A stretch of DNA of 41,099 bases from Candidatus Paralachnospira caecorum (GCA_904379015.1 CAJFHG010000008.1:87670-128768); one strand, 5' to 3'. Counted from the stretch's first letter, positions 31,004-39,619 are shown. A program made the numbers and translations. The notes: generated by a model from the sequence alone, not told the origin.

Positions 31004-32167
31004 ATGAAAAGAAATGAAATCAGACTGAAGGATATTGCCGCCCAGCTGGGCGTCTCTCCTTCCGCAGTTTCCATTGTAATGAAAAACAAAAAGGGAGTCA
31101 GCGACGAGACCCGGGAACGGATCCGCCTGACGCTGGAGCGCTATGGATATTCCGTGACTGCTCCGGAGCAGCCCGGCTCCTCACGGAATATCCGCTTCCT
31201 TAAATACAAAAATTCCGCCATCCTGGTGGAGGAAAACGGAAATTTTGTCTCATCTATTATCGATTCTCTTGAAGAGGAATGCCGTCAGCTCGGTCTGCGG
31301 CTGATCATCACCGCCTTCGGCCCGGACGACAAGGAAGAAGTCTACAGAAGCATCCGCGAGGAACCCATGGACGGTATCATCGTCCTGGGGACAGAACTGG
31401 AGGCCGGCGATCTGTCTGTTTTTGAGAACATTCCCGTCCCGCTTGTCCTTGTGGATACGCCGGCCCCCGGCCATTCGCTCAACTGCGTCACCATGAACAA
31501 CGAAGAAATCGCCGGACAGGCGGTCCGCTGCCTTTACGGACTCGGGCACCGGGAGATCGGATACCTTCACAGTTCCATGGATACCGGCAATTTCCGTTCC
31601 CGTTATCAGGGCTACCGCAGCGTGCTGGAACAGCTGGGACTGCCATTCCGAGAGGACCTGGTCTTTTCTCTGACGCCCTCCCTGACCGGTTCCCATCAGG
31701 AAATGAGCCGGTATCTGGAACGCGGAATCCATCTGCCCGGCGCCCTGCTGGCAGACAATGACATGATCGCCATCGGCTGCAGCCGCGCCCTCAAAGACAG
31801 GGGCTATGTCCTGCCGGACGACTGCTCCGTCATCGGCATTGATGATATCCCCTACAGCTCCATCTGCGCGCCGCCCCTGACTTCAGTCCATATTCCCTGC
31901 AGGGAGCTGGGCGCCCAGACAGTCCGGCTGCTCCACTACAAGCTGACCCATCCGGGAACCGCGGCAGCCAAGGTTTTTGTGGACGGACAGCTCATCGTCC
32001 GCTCGAGCGTGAAGCCAGCCGCACAGCCTTCGCCAGATAATGGCCGATCCACACAAACAGCCCCATCGCCGCCAGATAATCCAGAAAGAACAGAGGCAGG
32101 GGTTCCTCAAAATCAAAGAACACAAACTGGGTTCTCAGGAACAGATAATCCGGAATTCCCCTTCTGA
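31004..32167 (+). CDS. LacI-family transcriptional regulator
   Basis: A LacI/GalR repressor divergent from the dhaKL operon. The N-terminal helix-turn-helix and hinge are typical: RLKDIAAQLGVSPSAVSIVM, then KKGVSDETRERIRLTLERYGY. A periplasmic-binding-protein-like sensor follows, with VPLVLVDTPAPGHSLNCVTMNN, GHREIGYLHSS and DNDMIAIGCSRALKDRGYVLP, then GIDDIPYSSICAPPLTSVH. Family homology ends at QLIVRSSVKP, about residue 338, yet the frame continues 49 residues of Pro/Gln/Thr-rich sequence that is antisense to the DUF4405 gene. A CGGAGA box precedes the ATG. The CTAAA-T-TTTAG sites at 30674 and 30820 are its likely operators. Confidence 0.92.
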   Translation: MKRNEIRLKDIAAQLGVSPSAVSIVMKNKKGVSDETRERIRLTLERYGYSVTAPEQPGSSRNIRFLKYKNSAILVEENGNFVSSIIDSLEEECRQLGLRLIITAFGPDDKEEVYRSIREEPMDGIIVLGTELEAGDLSVFENIPVPLVLVDTPAPGHSLNCVTMNNEEIAGQAVRCLYGLGHREIGYLHSSMDTGNFRSRYQGYRSVLEQLGLPFREDLVFSLTPSLTGSHQEMSRYLERGIHLPGALLADNDMIAIGCSRALKDRGYVLPDDCSVIGIDDIPYSSICAPPLTSVHIPCRELGAQTVRLLHYKLTHPGTAAAKVFVDGQLIVRSSVKPAAQPSPDNGRSTQTAPSPPDNPERTEAGVPQNQRTQTGFSGTDNPEFPF

Positions 32168-32672
32168 TGAACGCATAAAGTCCGTAAAGGGCGATGCAGA
32201 TGCCGGCAGCCCGCAGAAGGATCCGCCTTGTGCGGGGCGGCGTTCTGCACAGCCGCCCCGCCATGCCCATCATCCTGTTCCAGTGCAGTCCCAGGTGCAG
32301 CGCCATCAGCACAAATCCCCAGTATGCCGACAGCATGTGCAGCGTTCTGCCGAACATCCGTCCGCCTCTTATGGGGAGAAACGCAAATACTTCCCGGGAA
32401 ATGAGCACCGCGCTGACCATGGCGCCTGCCATAGCGAGAAGCACCAGCGCCGCCAGCACCGTCTGGAGAACCCGGTAAGGCGTGTAGCTTCCCCGCAGCA
32501 GATTCCCGGTCCATTTCCGGTTGAGCGCATGATGGACGATAAACAGCACGAACATGCCTGCTCCGATCCATTCATGGGCCCTTCTGCCCACCAGTTCAAA
32601 GGCCATCAGAAGCATCAGCAAAATGATCATGACGGCATCGACAGCTGTTCTCAGTTTTGCTTTTGTATTCAT
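31992..32672 (-). CDS. DUF4405 membrane protein (cytochrome b-like fold)
   Basis: A 226-residue protein with about five or six helices. The pattern VMIILLMLLMAFELVGRRAHEWIG, then FVLFIVHHALNRKW, then RTLHMLSAYWGFVLMALHLGLHWN places paired histidines on two helices, as in DUF4405 proteins thought to bind heme. A later helix is FLDYLAAMGLFVWIGHYLA. The start ATG 32672 has GAGGTG six bases upstream; 19 extra upstream codons lack support. The 3' end overlaps the extended lacI frame by 176 bases on the opposite strand. Electron-transfer function is inferred only from the fold. Confidence 0.82.
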   Translation of the reverse strand: MNTKAKLRTAVDAVMIILLMLLMAFELVGRRAHEWIGAGMFVLFIVHHALNRKWTGNLLRGSYTPYRVLQTVLAALVLLAMAGAMVSAVLISREVFAFLPIRGGRMFGRTLHMLSAYWGFVLMALHLGLHWNRMMGMAGRLCRTPPRTRRILLRAAGICIALYGLYAFIRRGIPDYLFLRTQFVFFDFEEPLPLFFLDYLAAMGLFVWIGHYLAKAVRLASRSSGR

Positions 32673-32768
32673 ATCGATCACCTCATTCCCGCAGCCTGCT
32701 TCCGCCGCAGTCTGCGTATTTGTTGTCATTCGCGGCCTGTCCCGCAGGGCCGCCCGAGATCAGAAGGG

Positions 32769-33197
32769 TCATAAAAAAGTCTTCACATATTTGAACACCG
32801 GCTTTTTCCAGAACGGCAGCCTCCGGTAAAGCGCTTCCGCGATCTGCCTGTATATGCCCCGCGCTTCCTCTTCCCGCTCCTTTCCCACCGGCCCCTTTCC
32901 AAAGGACGCCTCCTGCAGGATCCGCAGAAAGCTCCGGGCCTGGCTGTCCGTAAGACCGGGAATGATCTCCGGAAGATGAAGGATCCATCGTTCCTCGGAG
33001 TCCCCGTACTGCTCCGGGAAACCCGCGAAGCGCACCGCTTTTCTGATTTTTCCGAACATTCCGCGCACATCCATGTTTTCCAGCTCCCACAGACGGACCA
33101 GCCGGCATATCAGGGCCGCGAGCAGCGCCAGGAGCAAAAGACACACCGCTCCCTCCGCCAGCGTTTCCCGGTCAGGCAGGCGAAGGGAAAAGACTGC
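32769..33197 (-). pseudogene. C-terminal remnant of a transglutaminase-type membrane protein
   Basis: The frame encodes FSLRLPDRETLAEGAV, a single membrane helix (CLLLLALLAALICRLVRLW) and a cytoplasmic domain with RFAGFPEQYGDSEERWILHL, PGLTDSQARSFLRILQEASFG and YRQIAEALYRR. This is the C-terminal part of large Firmicute membrane proteins with a transglutaminase-like domain. The N-terminal helices and the Cys-His-Asp domain are gone. The upstream end runs through, in a different frame, the tail of the lipoprotein gene. No start codon with a ribosome binding site precedes the helix, so it is probably not translated as a useful product. Confidence 0.6.
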
Positions 33198-33429
33198 CCT
33201 CTGCCTCTGCCTGAGAGGAAGTCTCTTCTTCTGAGGCTGATTCCGTTGAGGCCGATTCCTCTGAGGCCGATTCCGCTGAGGCTGATTCAGCTGAGGCGAT
33301 CCCGGAAGCGGCGCTCTCTGTTTCCTGTCCCGCGTCCGCAGGGCTGTCCTGTCTCCCGCAGGCGGCGGCAGATACTGTCAGTATCACTGCCAGCGCCGCC
33401 GCTGCTGTTCTTTTCCAAAATCGTCTCAT
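33172..33429 (-). CDS. Putative lipoprotein with ASAES pentapeptide repeats
   Basis: An 85-residue product. It has a basic N-terminus and hydrophobic core (RRFWKRTAAAALAVILTVSAAAC) with a lipobox-like end at Cys24, so it is predicted to be lipid-anchored. The mature part is low complexity: about five imperfect copies of Ala-Ser-(Ala/Glu/Thr)-Glu-Ser encoded by a 15-bp tandem repeat (GCCTCAGMGGAATCR), then a Glu-rich end and SLFPSPA. Linkers of this type usually precede a folded extracellular domain, which is missing, so the gene looks 3'-truncated. GAGGAG precedes the ATG. It lies 14 bases after the aldo/keto reductase. Confidence 0.65.
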   Translation of the reverse strand: MRRFWKRTAAAALAVILTVSAAACGRQDSPADAGQETESAASGIASAESASAESASEESASTESASEEETSSQAEAEGSLFPSPA

Positions 33430-33443
33430 GCCTGACTCCTCTC

Positions 33444-34289
33444 TTATTTCTGGCTGTCCACCGGAGGAACCATCTGCACATACTGCTTCAGAAGCTCCGG
33501 CGTACTGGTGTAATAGCGCTTCTGCTGATCCATTCCGGCGATCTTTTCCATTTCCTCCTCTGTGAGGGCAAAATCGAAGAGATCAAAATTGTCCCGGATA
33601 TGAGCCGGATTTTTGGAACCGGGAATGACAATATCTCCGTTCTGGATATGCCATCTTAAAATAATCTGGGCATTGCTTTTTCCATATTTTTTCCCGAGCT
33701 CCGCGAAGAACGGCTCCCCGATCAATGCCTGATCGCCATGACCCAGAGGGTACCAGGCCTGGATCACCATTTTTTCCTCTTCCAGGAACTTTTTCAGCTC
33801 CTTTTCCTGAGAATAGGGGTGTACCTCTGTCTGCAGGACCGCAGGCCGGATCTCGCAGATATCCAGGATTTCCCTGATCTGCGCTTCATTGAAATTGGAC
33901 AGGCCGATGGCCTTTACCACGCCTTTTTTATAAGCCTGCTCCATCAGCCTGTATCCCGCGATATAATTTCCCGCGGGCTGGTGGATCAGGAGCAGATCGA
34001 TGTAATCCGTATCCAGCCGCTCAAGCGTCTTCTCCACCGCGTCAGCCTGCTCATAAAAGCTGGGCCAGAGCTTCGTTTCCAGAAACAGGTCTTCTCTGGC
34101 AACACCTGATTTCTTCATGGCGCGGCCCACGGCCTTCTCATTTACATAGGCATTGGCCGTATCGATCAGTCTGTATCCGACAGACAGCGCGCTCAGGACA
34201 GAAGCCTCAGCCTCGTCCGGCGTCATTAAAAAAGTACCGATGCCCGCCATGGGCATTTTGATTCCATTATTCAAAACCGCGTATTCCAT
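33444..34289 (-). CDS. Aldo/keto reductase (2,5-diketogluconate reductase-like)
   Basis: A 281-residue NADPH-dependent reductase of small aldehydes and ketones. It has a complete catalytic set: Asp and Tyr in LIDTANAYVNE (about 42-49), Lys in FLETKLWP (~73), and His in LLLIHQPAGN (~103). The NADP-binding C-terminal strand is GDIVIPGSKNPAHIRDN. The length is normal for the AKR5-like group. The ATG has GGAGGA upstream. It follows another aldo/keto reductase by 60 bases on the same strand and precedes the lipoprotein gene. The physiological substrate is not evident. Confidence 0.93.
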   Translation of the reverse strand: MEYAVLNNGIKMPMAGIGTFLMTPDEAEASVLSALSVGYRLIDTANAYVNEKAVGRAMKKSGVAREDLFLETKLWPSFYEQADAVEKTLERLDTDYIDLLLIHQPAGNYIAGYRLMEQAYKKGVVKAIGLSNFNEAQIREILDICEIRPAVLQTEVHPYSQEKELKKFLEEEKMVIQAWYPLGHGDQALIGEPFFAELGKKYGKSNAQIILRWHIQNGDIVIPGSKNPAHIRDNFDLFDFALTEEEMEKIAGMDQQKRYYTSTPELLKQYVQMVPPVDSQK

Positions 34290-34349
34290 TCCAGCATCCT
34301 CCTTATCTGCTTGCTGAATCTGTTTTCATTGTTTCCCTGAACCGCTTTC

Positions 34350-35360
34350 CTAAACTGCCTTTTTCACCGGCGTTCCGCCGAAGACCGCTGACATCTCCAT
34401 GGAATCCAGAGCATCGTCCAGGACCCGTACCTCCGTGGGCGTGAGGCATACCTCCGCCGCTCCGGCGTTTTCCCGCATCCGTTCTTCCCGGCGCGTTCCG
34501 GGGATCGGTACGATCCAGGGCTTTTTGCAGATCATCCATGCCAGAGAAATCTGGGCCGGCGTGGCCTCTTTTTCCTCCGCCATGCGGTTCAAAAGCTCCA
34601 GGAGCTTCTGATTCTGTTCCACTGCCGCATCTGTAAACTGAGGCATCGACGCCCGGTAGTCGTATCTGGCATCGAACTTTTCTCCCTTTCCGTACCGTCC
34701 GGTCAGAAAACCGTTGGCCATGGGCGAAAAGGCCACCAGTCCCACGCCCAGCTCCTCAAGCACCGGGAACAGGGACTCGTAATGTCTCGCCATCATCGAA
34801 TAGCGGTTCTCCACGGCCGTCACCGGGCAGACCGCATGGGCTCTGCGCAGATACTCTTCATCGGTCTCCGATATGCCCCAGTGCGTGATCTTTCCCTCTT
34901 TTATGAGATCCGCCATGACGCCTGCAACCTCTTCCGGACTCACTTTCGGGTCGATACGGTGCTGGAAATACAGATCGATATGATCTGTTCTCAGCCGCCT
35001 GAGAGAGCCCTCCACTGATTTTCGGATGGTCTCCGGACGGGCATCCGGCAGCAGGGGATACGGAAAGACTCCGCTCTCCCGGTCAAATCCCAGACCGAAT
35101 TTGCTGGCGATCACCACATGGTTCCTGCAGGGTTCCAGCGCCTCGCCTACCAGCCGTTCATTGACATGGGGATCCTCTGGCGTGCCGTAAACCTCCGCCG
35201 TGTCAAAAAACGTGTATCCCATCTCCGCCGCCAGGCGGATCATGCGGACTGCCTCTTTTTCCTCAGTGGGCGCCCCGTAGGCGTGAGAAAATCCCATGCA
35301 GCCCAGCCCTACGGCGGAAACCGTCAGATCCTTTCCCAATCTTCTCGTCTGCATCCACAT
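34350..35360 (-). CDS. Aldo/keto reductase (AKR13-like)
   Basis: A 336-residue aldo/keto reductase of the longer AKR13/YajO-like type: LGKDLTVSAVGLGCMGFSHAYG at the N-terminus, Asp/Tyr in FFDTAEVYG, Lys in VVIASKFGLGFD, His in LYFQHRIDP, and NADP-binding IVPIPGTRREERMREN. It reduces aldehydes or quinones in relatives; the substrate here is unknown. AAGGAG precedes the ATG. A TATAAT box (minus strand, near 35384) with a weak -35 lies upstream. An AACC-CGGA-GGTT dyad lies close to the mgtA stop, so transcription from mgtA or from its own promoter are both possible. Confidence 0.93.
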   Translation of the reverse strand: MWMQTRRLGKDLTVSAVGLGCMGFSHAYGAPTEEKEAVRMIRLAAEMGYTFFDTAEVYGTPEDPHVNERLVGEALEPCRNHVVIASKFGLGFDRESGVFPYPLLPDARPETIRKSVEGSLRRLRTDHIDLYFQHRIDPKVSPEEVAGVMADLIKEGKITHWGISETDEEYLRRAHAVCPVTAVENRYSMMARHYESLFPVLEELGVGLVAFSPMANGFLTGRYGKGEKFDARYDYRASMPQFTDAAVEQNQKLLELLNRMAEEKEATPAQISLAWMICKKPWIVPIPGTRREERMRENAGAAEVCLTPTEVRVLDDALDSMEMSAVFGGTPVKKAV

Positions 35361-35455
35361 CTCATCTCCTTCTGATCCCCATTATAAATCCGGCTGTCCG
35401 GAATCAGAAGTTTCCATTTGTTGTCCAGTTGAAACCCGGAGGTTACAGGTGCTTC

Positions 35456-38161
35456 CTACAGCCATTCTCCGAATTTCCGGATATACGCCTTTTTCATGAC
35501 CGTCACAAGAATCATGTAAGCCGCCACGATCGCCGCGAGCCAGGCGAAATATACCGCGGGCAGGGGAGACAGCCCCAGGGCAGCGCCAACAGGCATAAAG
35601 GGAATCAGGGTGACCGCGGCGATCCCCAGAAATGTAAGGGCCGCGACAGGCGCGGAAGCGCGGCTCTGGACAAACGGAATCCGTGGCGTTCTGATCATAT
35701 GGATGACCATCGTCTGGCTCCACATGGATTCCACAAACCATCCGGTCTGGAACAGGGCGATATAAAACGCCTGAACCGCCGGATCCGTGATTTGGGTAAA
35801 CACATGCCCGCCCGTACAGAAGGGGCAGATCACGAAATACATCAGCAGATAAGTGGCAATATCAAAAATCGAGCTGACCGGACCGGCCCAGAGCATAAAG
35901 CGGCCGATTCCGGAAGCATTCCAGCTGCGGGGCTTCTTCAGATACGCTTCATCCACGTTGTCCCAGGAGATGCCTGTACAGCAGATATCATAGATCAGAT
36001 TCAGGAAGATCAACTGGACCGAAGCCATCGGCAGGAAGGGAAGGAAGGCACTGGCCGCCAGAACAGAAAGCATATTGCCGAAATTGGAGGATGCCGTCAT
36101 TTTAATATACTTGATCATATTGGCGTATGTCTTTCTTCCTTCGATGACGCCCTGCTCCAGCACCATCAGGTCCTTTTCCAGCAGAACAACGGAGGCGGAT
36201 TCCTTCGCGATGTCTACCGCGGTATCTACGGAAATTCCCACGTCGGACGCTTTCATGGCGGACGCGTCGTTGATCCCGTCTCCCATATATCCCACGCTGT
36301 GCCCCCGTTCTCTCAGCACGCGGACGATCCGCTCCTTCTGAGCGGGCGACAGCTTCGCGAACACGGTAATGTCTTCAGCCGCCTCTCCCAGCTCGCTGTC
36401 ATTGAGCCGGTCCAGATCGGTTCCCAGCAGAATCCGATCCGCTTCCAGTCCCACCTGCCTGCAGATGGCGCAGGTGACTTTTTCATTGTCTCCGGTCAGG
36501 ATCTTGACTCCCACACCGTATTCCTTCAGCGCCCGGAGAGCGGCTGCGGTCGTCTCCTTGGGCGGATCCAGAAATGCCAGAAATCCGATCAGCACCATAT
36601 CGCATTCGTCCGCCGCCGAAAACTGGCCCACAGGAGACGGATTCGTTTTCTGCGCCACCGCGATCACCCGCATTCCCTTCTGATTCAGTTCATCTGATTT
36701 CGTCAGCACCAGCTGTTTCACCGAATCGGCCAGCGGACGGATCCTGCCGCCGCATTCCGCCCAGGCACAGCATTTCAGCATTTCTTCCACAGCGCCTTTT
36801 GTCACCAGCTGCGTCTTGCCCTCCGTATCTCTGACGACGACGCTCATGCGGCGGCGCTCGAAATCAAAGGGAATCTCGTCCACCTTCGTATACCTGCGGA
36901 CCAGTTCCTCCGATCCCAGTTCATTCTGTCTGGCAATGACCGCGATATCGATCAGATTCTTCAGGCCTGTCTGGAAATAGCTGTTCAGGAAAGCATGCCG
37001 CAGCACCCGGTCATCTTCCTCTCCATCCACATTCAGATGATACTCCAGCACAACCCGGTCCTGCGTCAGCGTTCCCGTCTTATCGGTACAGAGCAGATCG
37101 ATGGACCCGAGATTCTGAATGGAATTCAGATTTTTAATAACAACCTTTTTTCTGCTCATGGCAATGGCCCCCTTCGCGAGGGACGTGGTCACGATCATGG
37201 GCAGCATCTCCGGCGTCAGCCCGACGGCGACGGAAACGGCAAAGAGCACCGCCTGCATCCAGTCTCCTTTCGTAAACCCGTTGATCAGCAGGACCACCGG
37301 CGTCATGATCAGCATAAACCGGATCAGGACCCAGGAAACAGAATTCACGCCCTTTTCAAAGGTTGTCTTCGGCGGCTTCGCGCCGAGCGTTCCGGCAGCG
37401 GCCCCCAGCATGGTGTCATTGCCCACTGCGATCACGATCGCCATCGCGCTTCCGCTCACCACATTGCTGCCCATAAAGGCCAGATTTCCCATATCCGTCA
37501 GGGTATCTCTTCTGTCAGCCGGCGCGCCGCATTTTTCCACCGGCTCGCTCTCTCCCGTCAGAGCCGACTGGCTGACAAACAGATCCCGCGCGCGCAGGAT
37601 TCTCAGATCAGCCGGTATCATATCCCCCGCCGACAGAAATACCAGATCGCCCGCCACGATCTCATCCATGAGAATCTCCTTCTGCTCCCCGTCTCTCAGG
37701 ACAGTGGCCGTGGTATGGATCATGGACGTCAGCTTCTCGGCAACATTTCCGCTGCGCGTCTCCTGCACGAACCGGAGAATGCCTGAGATCAGGACCATAA
37801 CGGTTATGATGCTCACGGTGGCATAATTGCGGGCGCCGGGTTCAGCGAACACGATATCCGTAAACACGGAGATAACGGCAAGCGCCAGGAGCACAACTGT
37901 GAAGGGATTGATAAACGCCCCGCAGAGCCGCTTCGCGGCAGAATGCTTTTTGCCGTAAGTGATCACATTCTCTCCGTATTCATCCCGTTTTTCCTCCGCA
38001 GTCTTTTCATCAAACCCGTTTTCGCTGTTTCTGTACTGCTGCAGCAGCTCCGCTTCCGTACAGAAAGCGGCCTGATACAGCCTCTCCTTCCCTTCATCGT
38101 GTCTGTTCACACCCGCATCACGTACTACAGATGTAGTCATGTTTCTGATTGCTTTCTTCAT
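35456..38161 (-). CDS. mgtA: Magnesium-translocating P-type ATPase
   Basis: A 901-residue P-type (P3B) ATPase importing Mg2+ at the cytoplasmic membrane. It has the cation-ATPase N-terminal domain ([16 protein letters not shown]), the actuator motif [10 protein letters not shown], the phosphorylated Asp360 in [11 protein letters not shown], the nucleotide domain, and the hinge [14 protein letters not shown]. Ten helices are expected; the last four ([15 protein letters not shown] onward) are intact. Start ATG 38161 has GGGAGGTG seven bases upstream; an upstream in-frame ATG at 38197 is unsupported. Expression is under an M-box riboswitch with terminator, about 620 nucleotides of leader in total. 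Low Mg2+ should therefore allow readthrough. Confidence 0.95.
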   Translation of the reverse strand: MKKAIRNMTTSVVRDAGVNRHDEGKERLYQAAFCTEAELLQQYRNSENGFDEKTAEEKRDEYGENVITYGKKHSAAKRLCGAFINPFTVVLLALAVISVFTDIVFAEPGARNYATVSIITVMVLISGILRFVQETRSGNVAEKLTSMIHTTATVLRDGEQKEILMDEIVAGDLVFLSAGDMIPADLRILRARDLFVSQSALTGESEPVEKCGAPADRRDTLTDMGNLAFMGSNVVSGSAMAIVIAVGNDTMLGAAAGTLGAKPPKTTFEKGVNSVSWVLIRFMLIMTPVVLLINGFTKGDWMQAVLFAVSVAVGLTPEMLPMIVTTSLAKGAIAMSRKKVVIKNLNSIQNLGSIDLLCTDKTGTLTQDRVVLEYHLNVDGEEDDRVLRHAFLNSYFQTGLKNLIDIAVIARQNELGSEELVRRYTKVDEIPFDFERRRMSVVVRDTEGKTQLVTKGAVEEMLKCCAWAECGGRIRPLADSVKQLVLTKSDELNQKGMRVIAVAQKTNPSPVGQFSAADECDMVLIGFLAFLDPPKETTAAALRALKEYGVGVKILTGDNEKVTCAICRQVGLEADRILLGTDLDRLNDSELGEAAEDITVFAKLSPAQKERIVRVLRERGHSVGYMGDGINDASAMKASDVGISVDTAVDIAKESASVVLLEKDLMVLEQGVIEGRKTYANMIKYIKMTASSNFGNMLSVLAASAFLPFLPMASVQLIFLNLIYDICCTGISWDNVDEAYLKKPRSWNASGIGRFMLWAGPVSSIFDIATYLLMYFVICPFCTGGHVFTQITDPAVQAFYIALFQTGWFVESMWSQTMVIHMIRTPRIPFVQSRASAPVAALTFLGIAAVTLIPFMPVGAALGLSPLPAVYFAWLAAIVAAYMILVTVMKKAYIRKFGEWL

Positions 38162-38238
38162 GATTCTGCACCTCCCAAAAACTTCAAAAGATTTCATTGC
38201 TGCATGGAAAAGATGCAGTGCGCAGAAGAAGAATCCTG

Positions 38239-38352
38239 TTATTTTACATGGAAAAGAAGGACACAGGAAATCCGCCTGCGCTTCCCTTCCGTCTTCAATC
38301 TGATTCTGCTCCGCCCTCCAGGGTCCGCACCGCTTTTACTCCCTGTGTCCAT
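38239..38352 (-). CDS. Possible leader peptide in the mgtA leader
   Basis: A 37-codon open frame ([18 protein letters not shown], then [19 protein letters not shown]) lies between the riboswitch and mgtA. A GAGGTG box is five bases before its ATG at 38352. It is basic, with no membrane helix and no run of Pro codons like Salmonella mgtL. It ends 77 bases before the mgtA ATG. Whether it is translated, or regulatory, is unknown. Confidence 0.35.
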   Translation of the reverse strand: MDTGSKSGADPGGRSRIRLKTEGKRRRISCVLLFHVK

Positions 38353-38381
38353 TCTTTCACCTCACTTTACCTGAAATTTTG

Positions 38382-38420
38382 AAACTGAACGGGGAAACCG
38401 CTTCCCCGGAAACGCAGTTT
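38382..38420. promoter_or_regulatory. Additional hairpin in the mgtA leader
   Basis: AAACTG (38382-38387) pairs with CAGTTT (38415-38420) around an inner CGGGGAA/TTCCCCG stem. It is located between the second terminator-like hairpin and the possible leader peptide. Confidence 0.5.
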
Positions 38421-38426
38421 TCTATG

Positions 38427-38470
38427 AAACAGAAAACGCCGCCGGCAGGTTCGGACCTGCAGACGACGCC
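38427..38470 (-). terminator. Second terminator-like hairpin in the mgtA leader
   Basis: On the minus strand GGCGTCGTCTGCAGGT (38455-38470) pairs with ACCTGCCGGCGGCGTT (38435-38450), with one mismatch and G-U pairs, followed by TTTTCTGTTT. This is a terminator-like structure ~110 bases after the riboswitch terminator. Confidence 0.55.
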
Positions 38471-38578
38471 AGAATTTGTTCTCTGTCGGATGCCCGCCCG
38501 TGCAAGCAGGGCGGGTCTTCGCTCCGGCCGGCGCTGAACGCGCGCCGCTGGCACGCAGCGCTCTTCCGGGCGGATCGC

Positions 38579-38614
38579 AAAAAAATCCCGTATGTCCGGC
38601 TAGAACATACGGGA
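38579..38614 (-). terminator. M-box expression-platform terminator
   Basis: TCCCGTATGT and ACATACGGGA form a perfect 10-bp stem with a nine-base loop, followed by seven T residues on the minus strand. It lies 20 bases after the 3' end of the M-box core, the classical off-switch position. Confidence 0.85.
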
Positions 38615-38633
38615 AGTGACTGCACTTCTGTCG

Positions 38634-38778
38634 ATTCGTCTGAGCTTTAACTCTGCAGGGCGGTGAAGCTGTATTATGAAACACCTTGCATTCGATGTTC
38701 CCTGTTCAAACCAGCTCATAGTGTCTCCACTATTTCGCGGCAACAGCCCATATCCCTGTAGGAGCCTTACCTACCGAA
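38634..38778 (-). ncRNA. M-box (ykoK) magnesium riboswitch
   Basis: The minus strand contains the M-box conserved blocks in order: GGTAGGTAAGGCTCCTAC (near 38757-38774), GATATGGGCTGTTGCC, the variable GAGACACTATGAGC hairpin, AATACAGCTTCACCGCCCTG and AGAGTTAAAGCTCAGACGAA. These match the known ykoK/mgtE leader consensus. In the family, Mg2+ binding compacts the RNA and exposes the terminator. The gene controlled is mgtA, a known M-box target. Confidence 0.9.
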
Positions 38779-38785
38779 CAGATAG

Positions 38786-38814
38786 AGATTACCACAGTTC
38801 CGGTCATTTGTCAA
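38786..38814 (-). promoter_or_regulatory. mgtA promoter
   Basis: Minus-strand TTGACA (38809-38814, perfect), a 17-base spacer and TAATCT (38786-38791). The start of transcription would be near 38779, immediately before the M-box. Confidence 0.8.
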
Positions 38815-38883
38815 CCGCCTGCGGACCAAACAGTCAGCATCAATTTCCGGTCCGGGCGGTTCAGACGGCCGGCATCCGCGGCA

Positions 38884-39540
38884 TCAGTCGTGGATTTTTC
38901 TGGAATGAAGCATTTTGGCCAGCGCCGGATCGCTGTGATCGATGATCTCGCTGTGCCCGATATCCAGCTTCGCGATCTCTGCCATATCCTCACTGCTCAG
39001 GCTGAAATCCCAGATATCCAGGTTCTGCTCCATCCTGTCTTTGTGAACCGACTTGGGAATCACGGTCACGCCTCTCTGGACGTTCCAGCGCAGGGCCGTC
39101 TGGGCCGCGCTTTTTCCGTACTTTTCCCCGATCTTTGTCAGCACAGGATGCGTAAAGATCCCATGCTTTCCCTCCGCGAAGGGACCCCAGGCCTCCGGAT
39201 GGACGCCGTATTCCTTCATGAGCGCCAAAGCGTCTTCCTGCTGGAAAAACGGATGCAGCTCCACCTGATTGACTGCCGGCATCACATCCACCGTCTCACA
39301 GAAATCCGCCAGGCGCGCCGGATAAAAATTGCAGACTCCGACAGCCCGCAGGATTCCCTCTTCGTAAGCCTCTTCCATGGCCCGATAAGCGCCGATATAA
39401 TCTCCCATCGGCTGATGGATCAGATAAAGATCCAGATAGTCCAGTACCGCCTGTTCACACTGGGCCGGATCCGGCACCTGAAAAACGCCGAAGCCCTCCA
39501 GGGGCATCTGAACCCCGTTATTCAATGTGACACTCTCCAT
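38884..39540 (-). CDS. Aldo/keto reductase with catalytic core deleted
   Basis: A 218-residue aldo/keto reductase related to the AKR5-like protein at 33444-34289. The N-terminus SVTLNNGVQMPLEGFGVFQV is normal, but CEQAVLD (about residue 34) is joined directly to YLDLYLIHQPMGD. The ~60 residues that normally lie between (the DTA..Y helix-loop with catalytic Asp and Tyr, and the TKLW strand with catalytic Lys) are missing, and only the His of LIHQP remains. The rest, including VIPKSVHKDRMEQN, is intact and in frame. Inactive as a reductase by all expectation. AAAGGAGG precedes the ATG, and the upstream promoter has MerR-type spacing. Confidence 0.88.
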   Translation of the reverse strand: MESVTLNNGVQMPLEGFGVFQVPDPAQCEQAVLDYLDLYLIHQPMGDYIGAYRAMEEAYEEGILRAVGVCNFYPARLADFCETVDVMPAVNQVELHPFFQQEDALALMKEYGVHPEAWGPFAEGKHGIFTHPVLTKIGEKYGKSAAQTALRWNVQRGVTVIPKSVHKDRMEQNLDIWDFSLSSEDMAEIAKLDIGHSEIIDHSDPALAKMLHSRKIHD

Positions 39541-39583
39541 TTTGATTTCCTCCTTTCACCGCTTTTTGCTCTAATACCCATAT

Positions 39584-39619
39584 ACATTGTAAAAACTTTC
39601 AGATCTGAAAGTACAATGT
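39584..39619 (-). promoter_or_regulatory. MerR-type promoter with central palindrome
   Basis: The perfect palindrome ACTTTCAGATCTGAAAGT (39595-39612) lies inside an outer inverted repeat ACATTGTA/TACAATGT. On the minus strand it falls between a TTG-containing -35 (39611-39616) and TACAAT (39586-39591) with a 19-base spacer. This is the overlong-spacer layout of MerR-family activated promoters. No MerR gene is in the window. Confidence 0.6.

Noticed and set aside
38357-38684. Open frames of 65-105 codons on the minus strand in the mgtA leader
   Set aside because: They run through the M-box and its terminator and have no plausible ribosome binding site; only the 37-codon frame at 38239-38352 has one.
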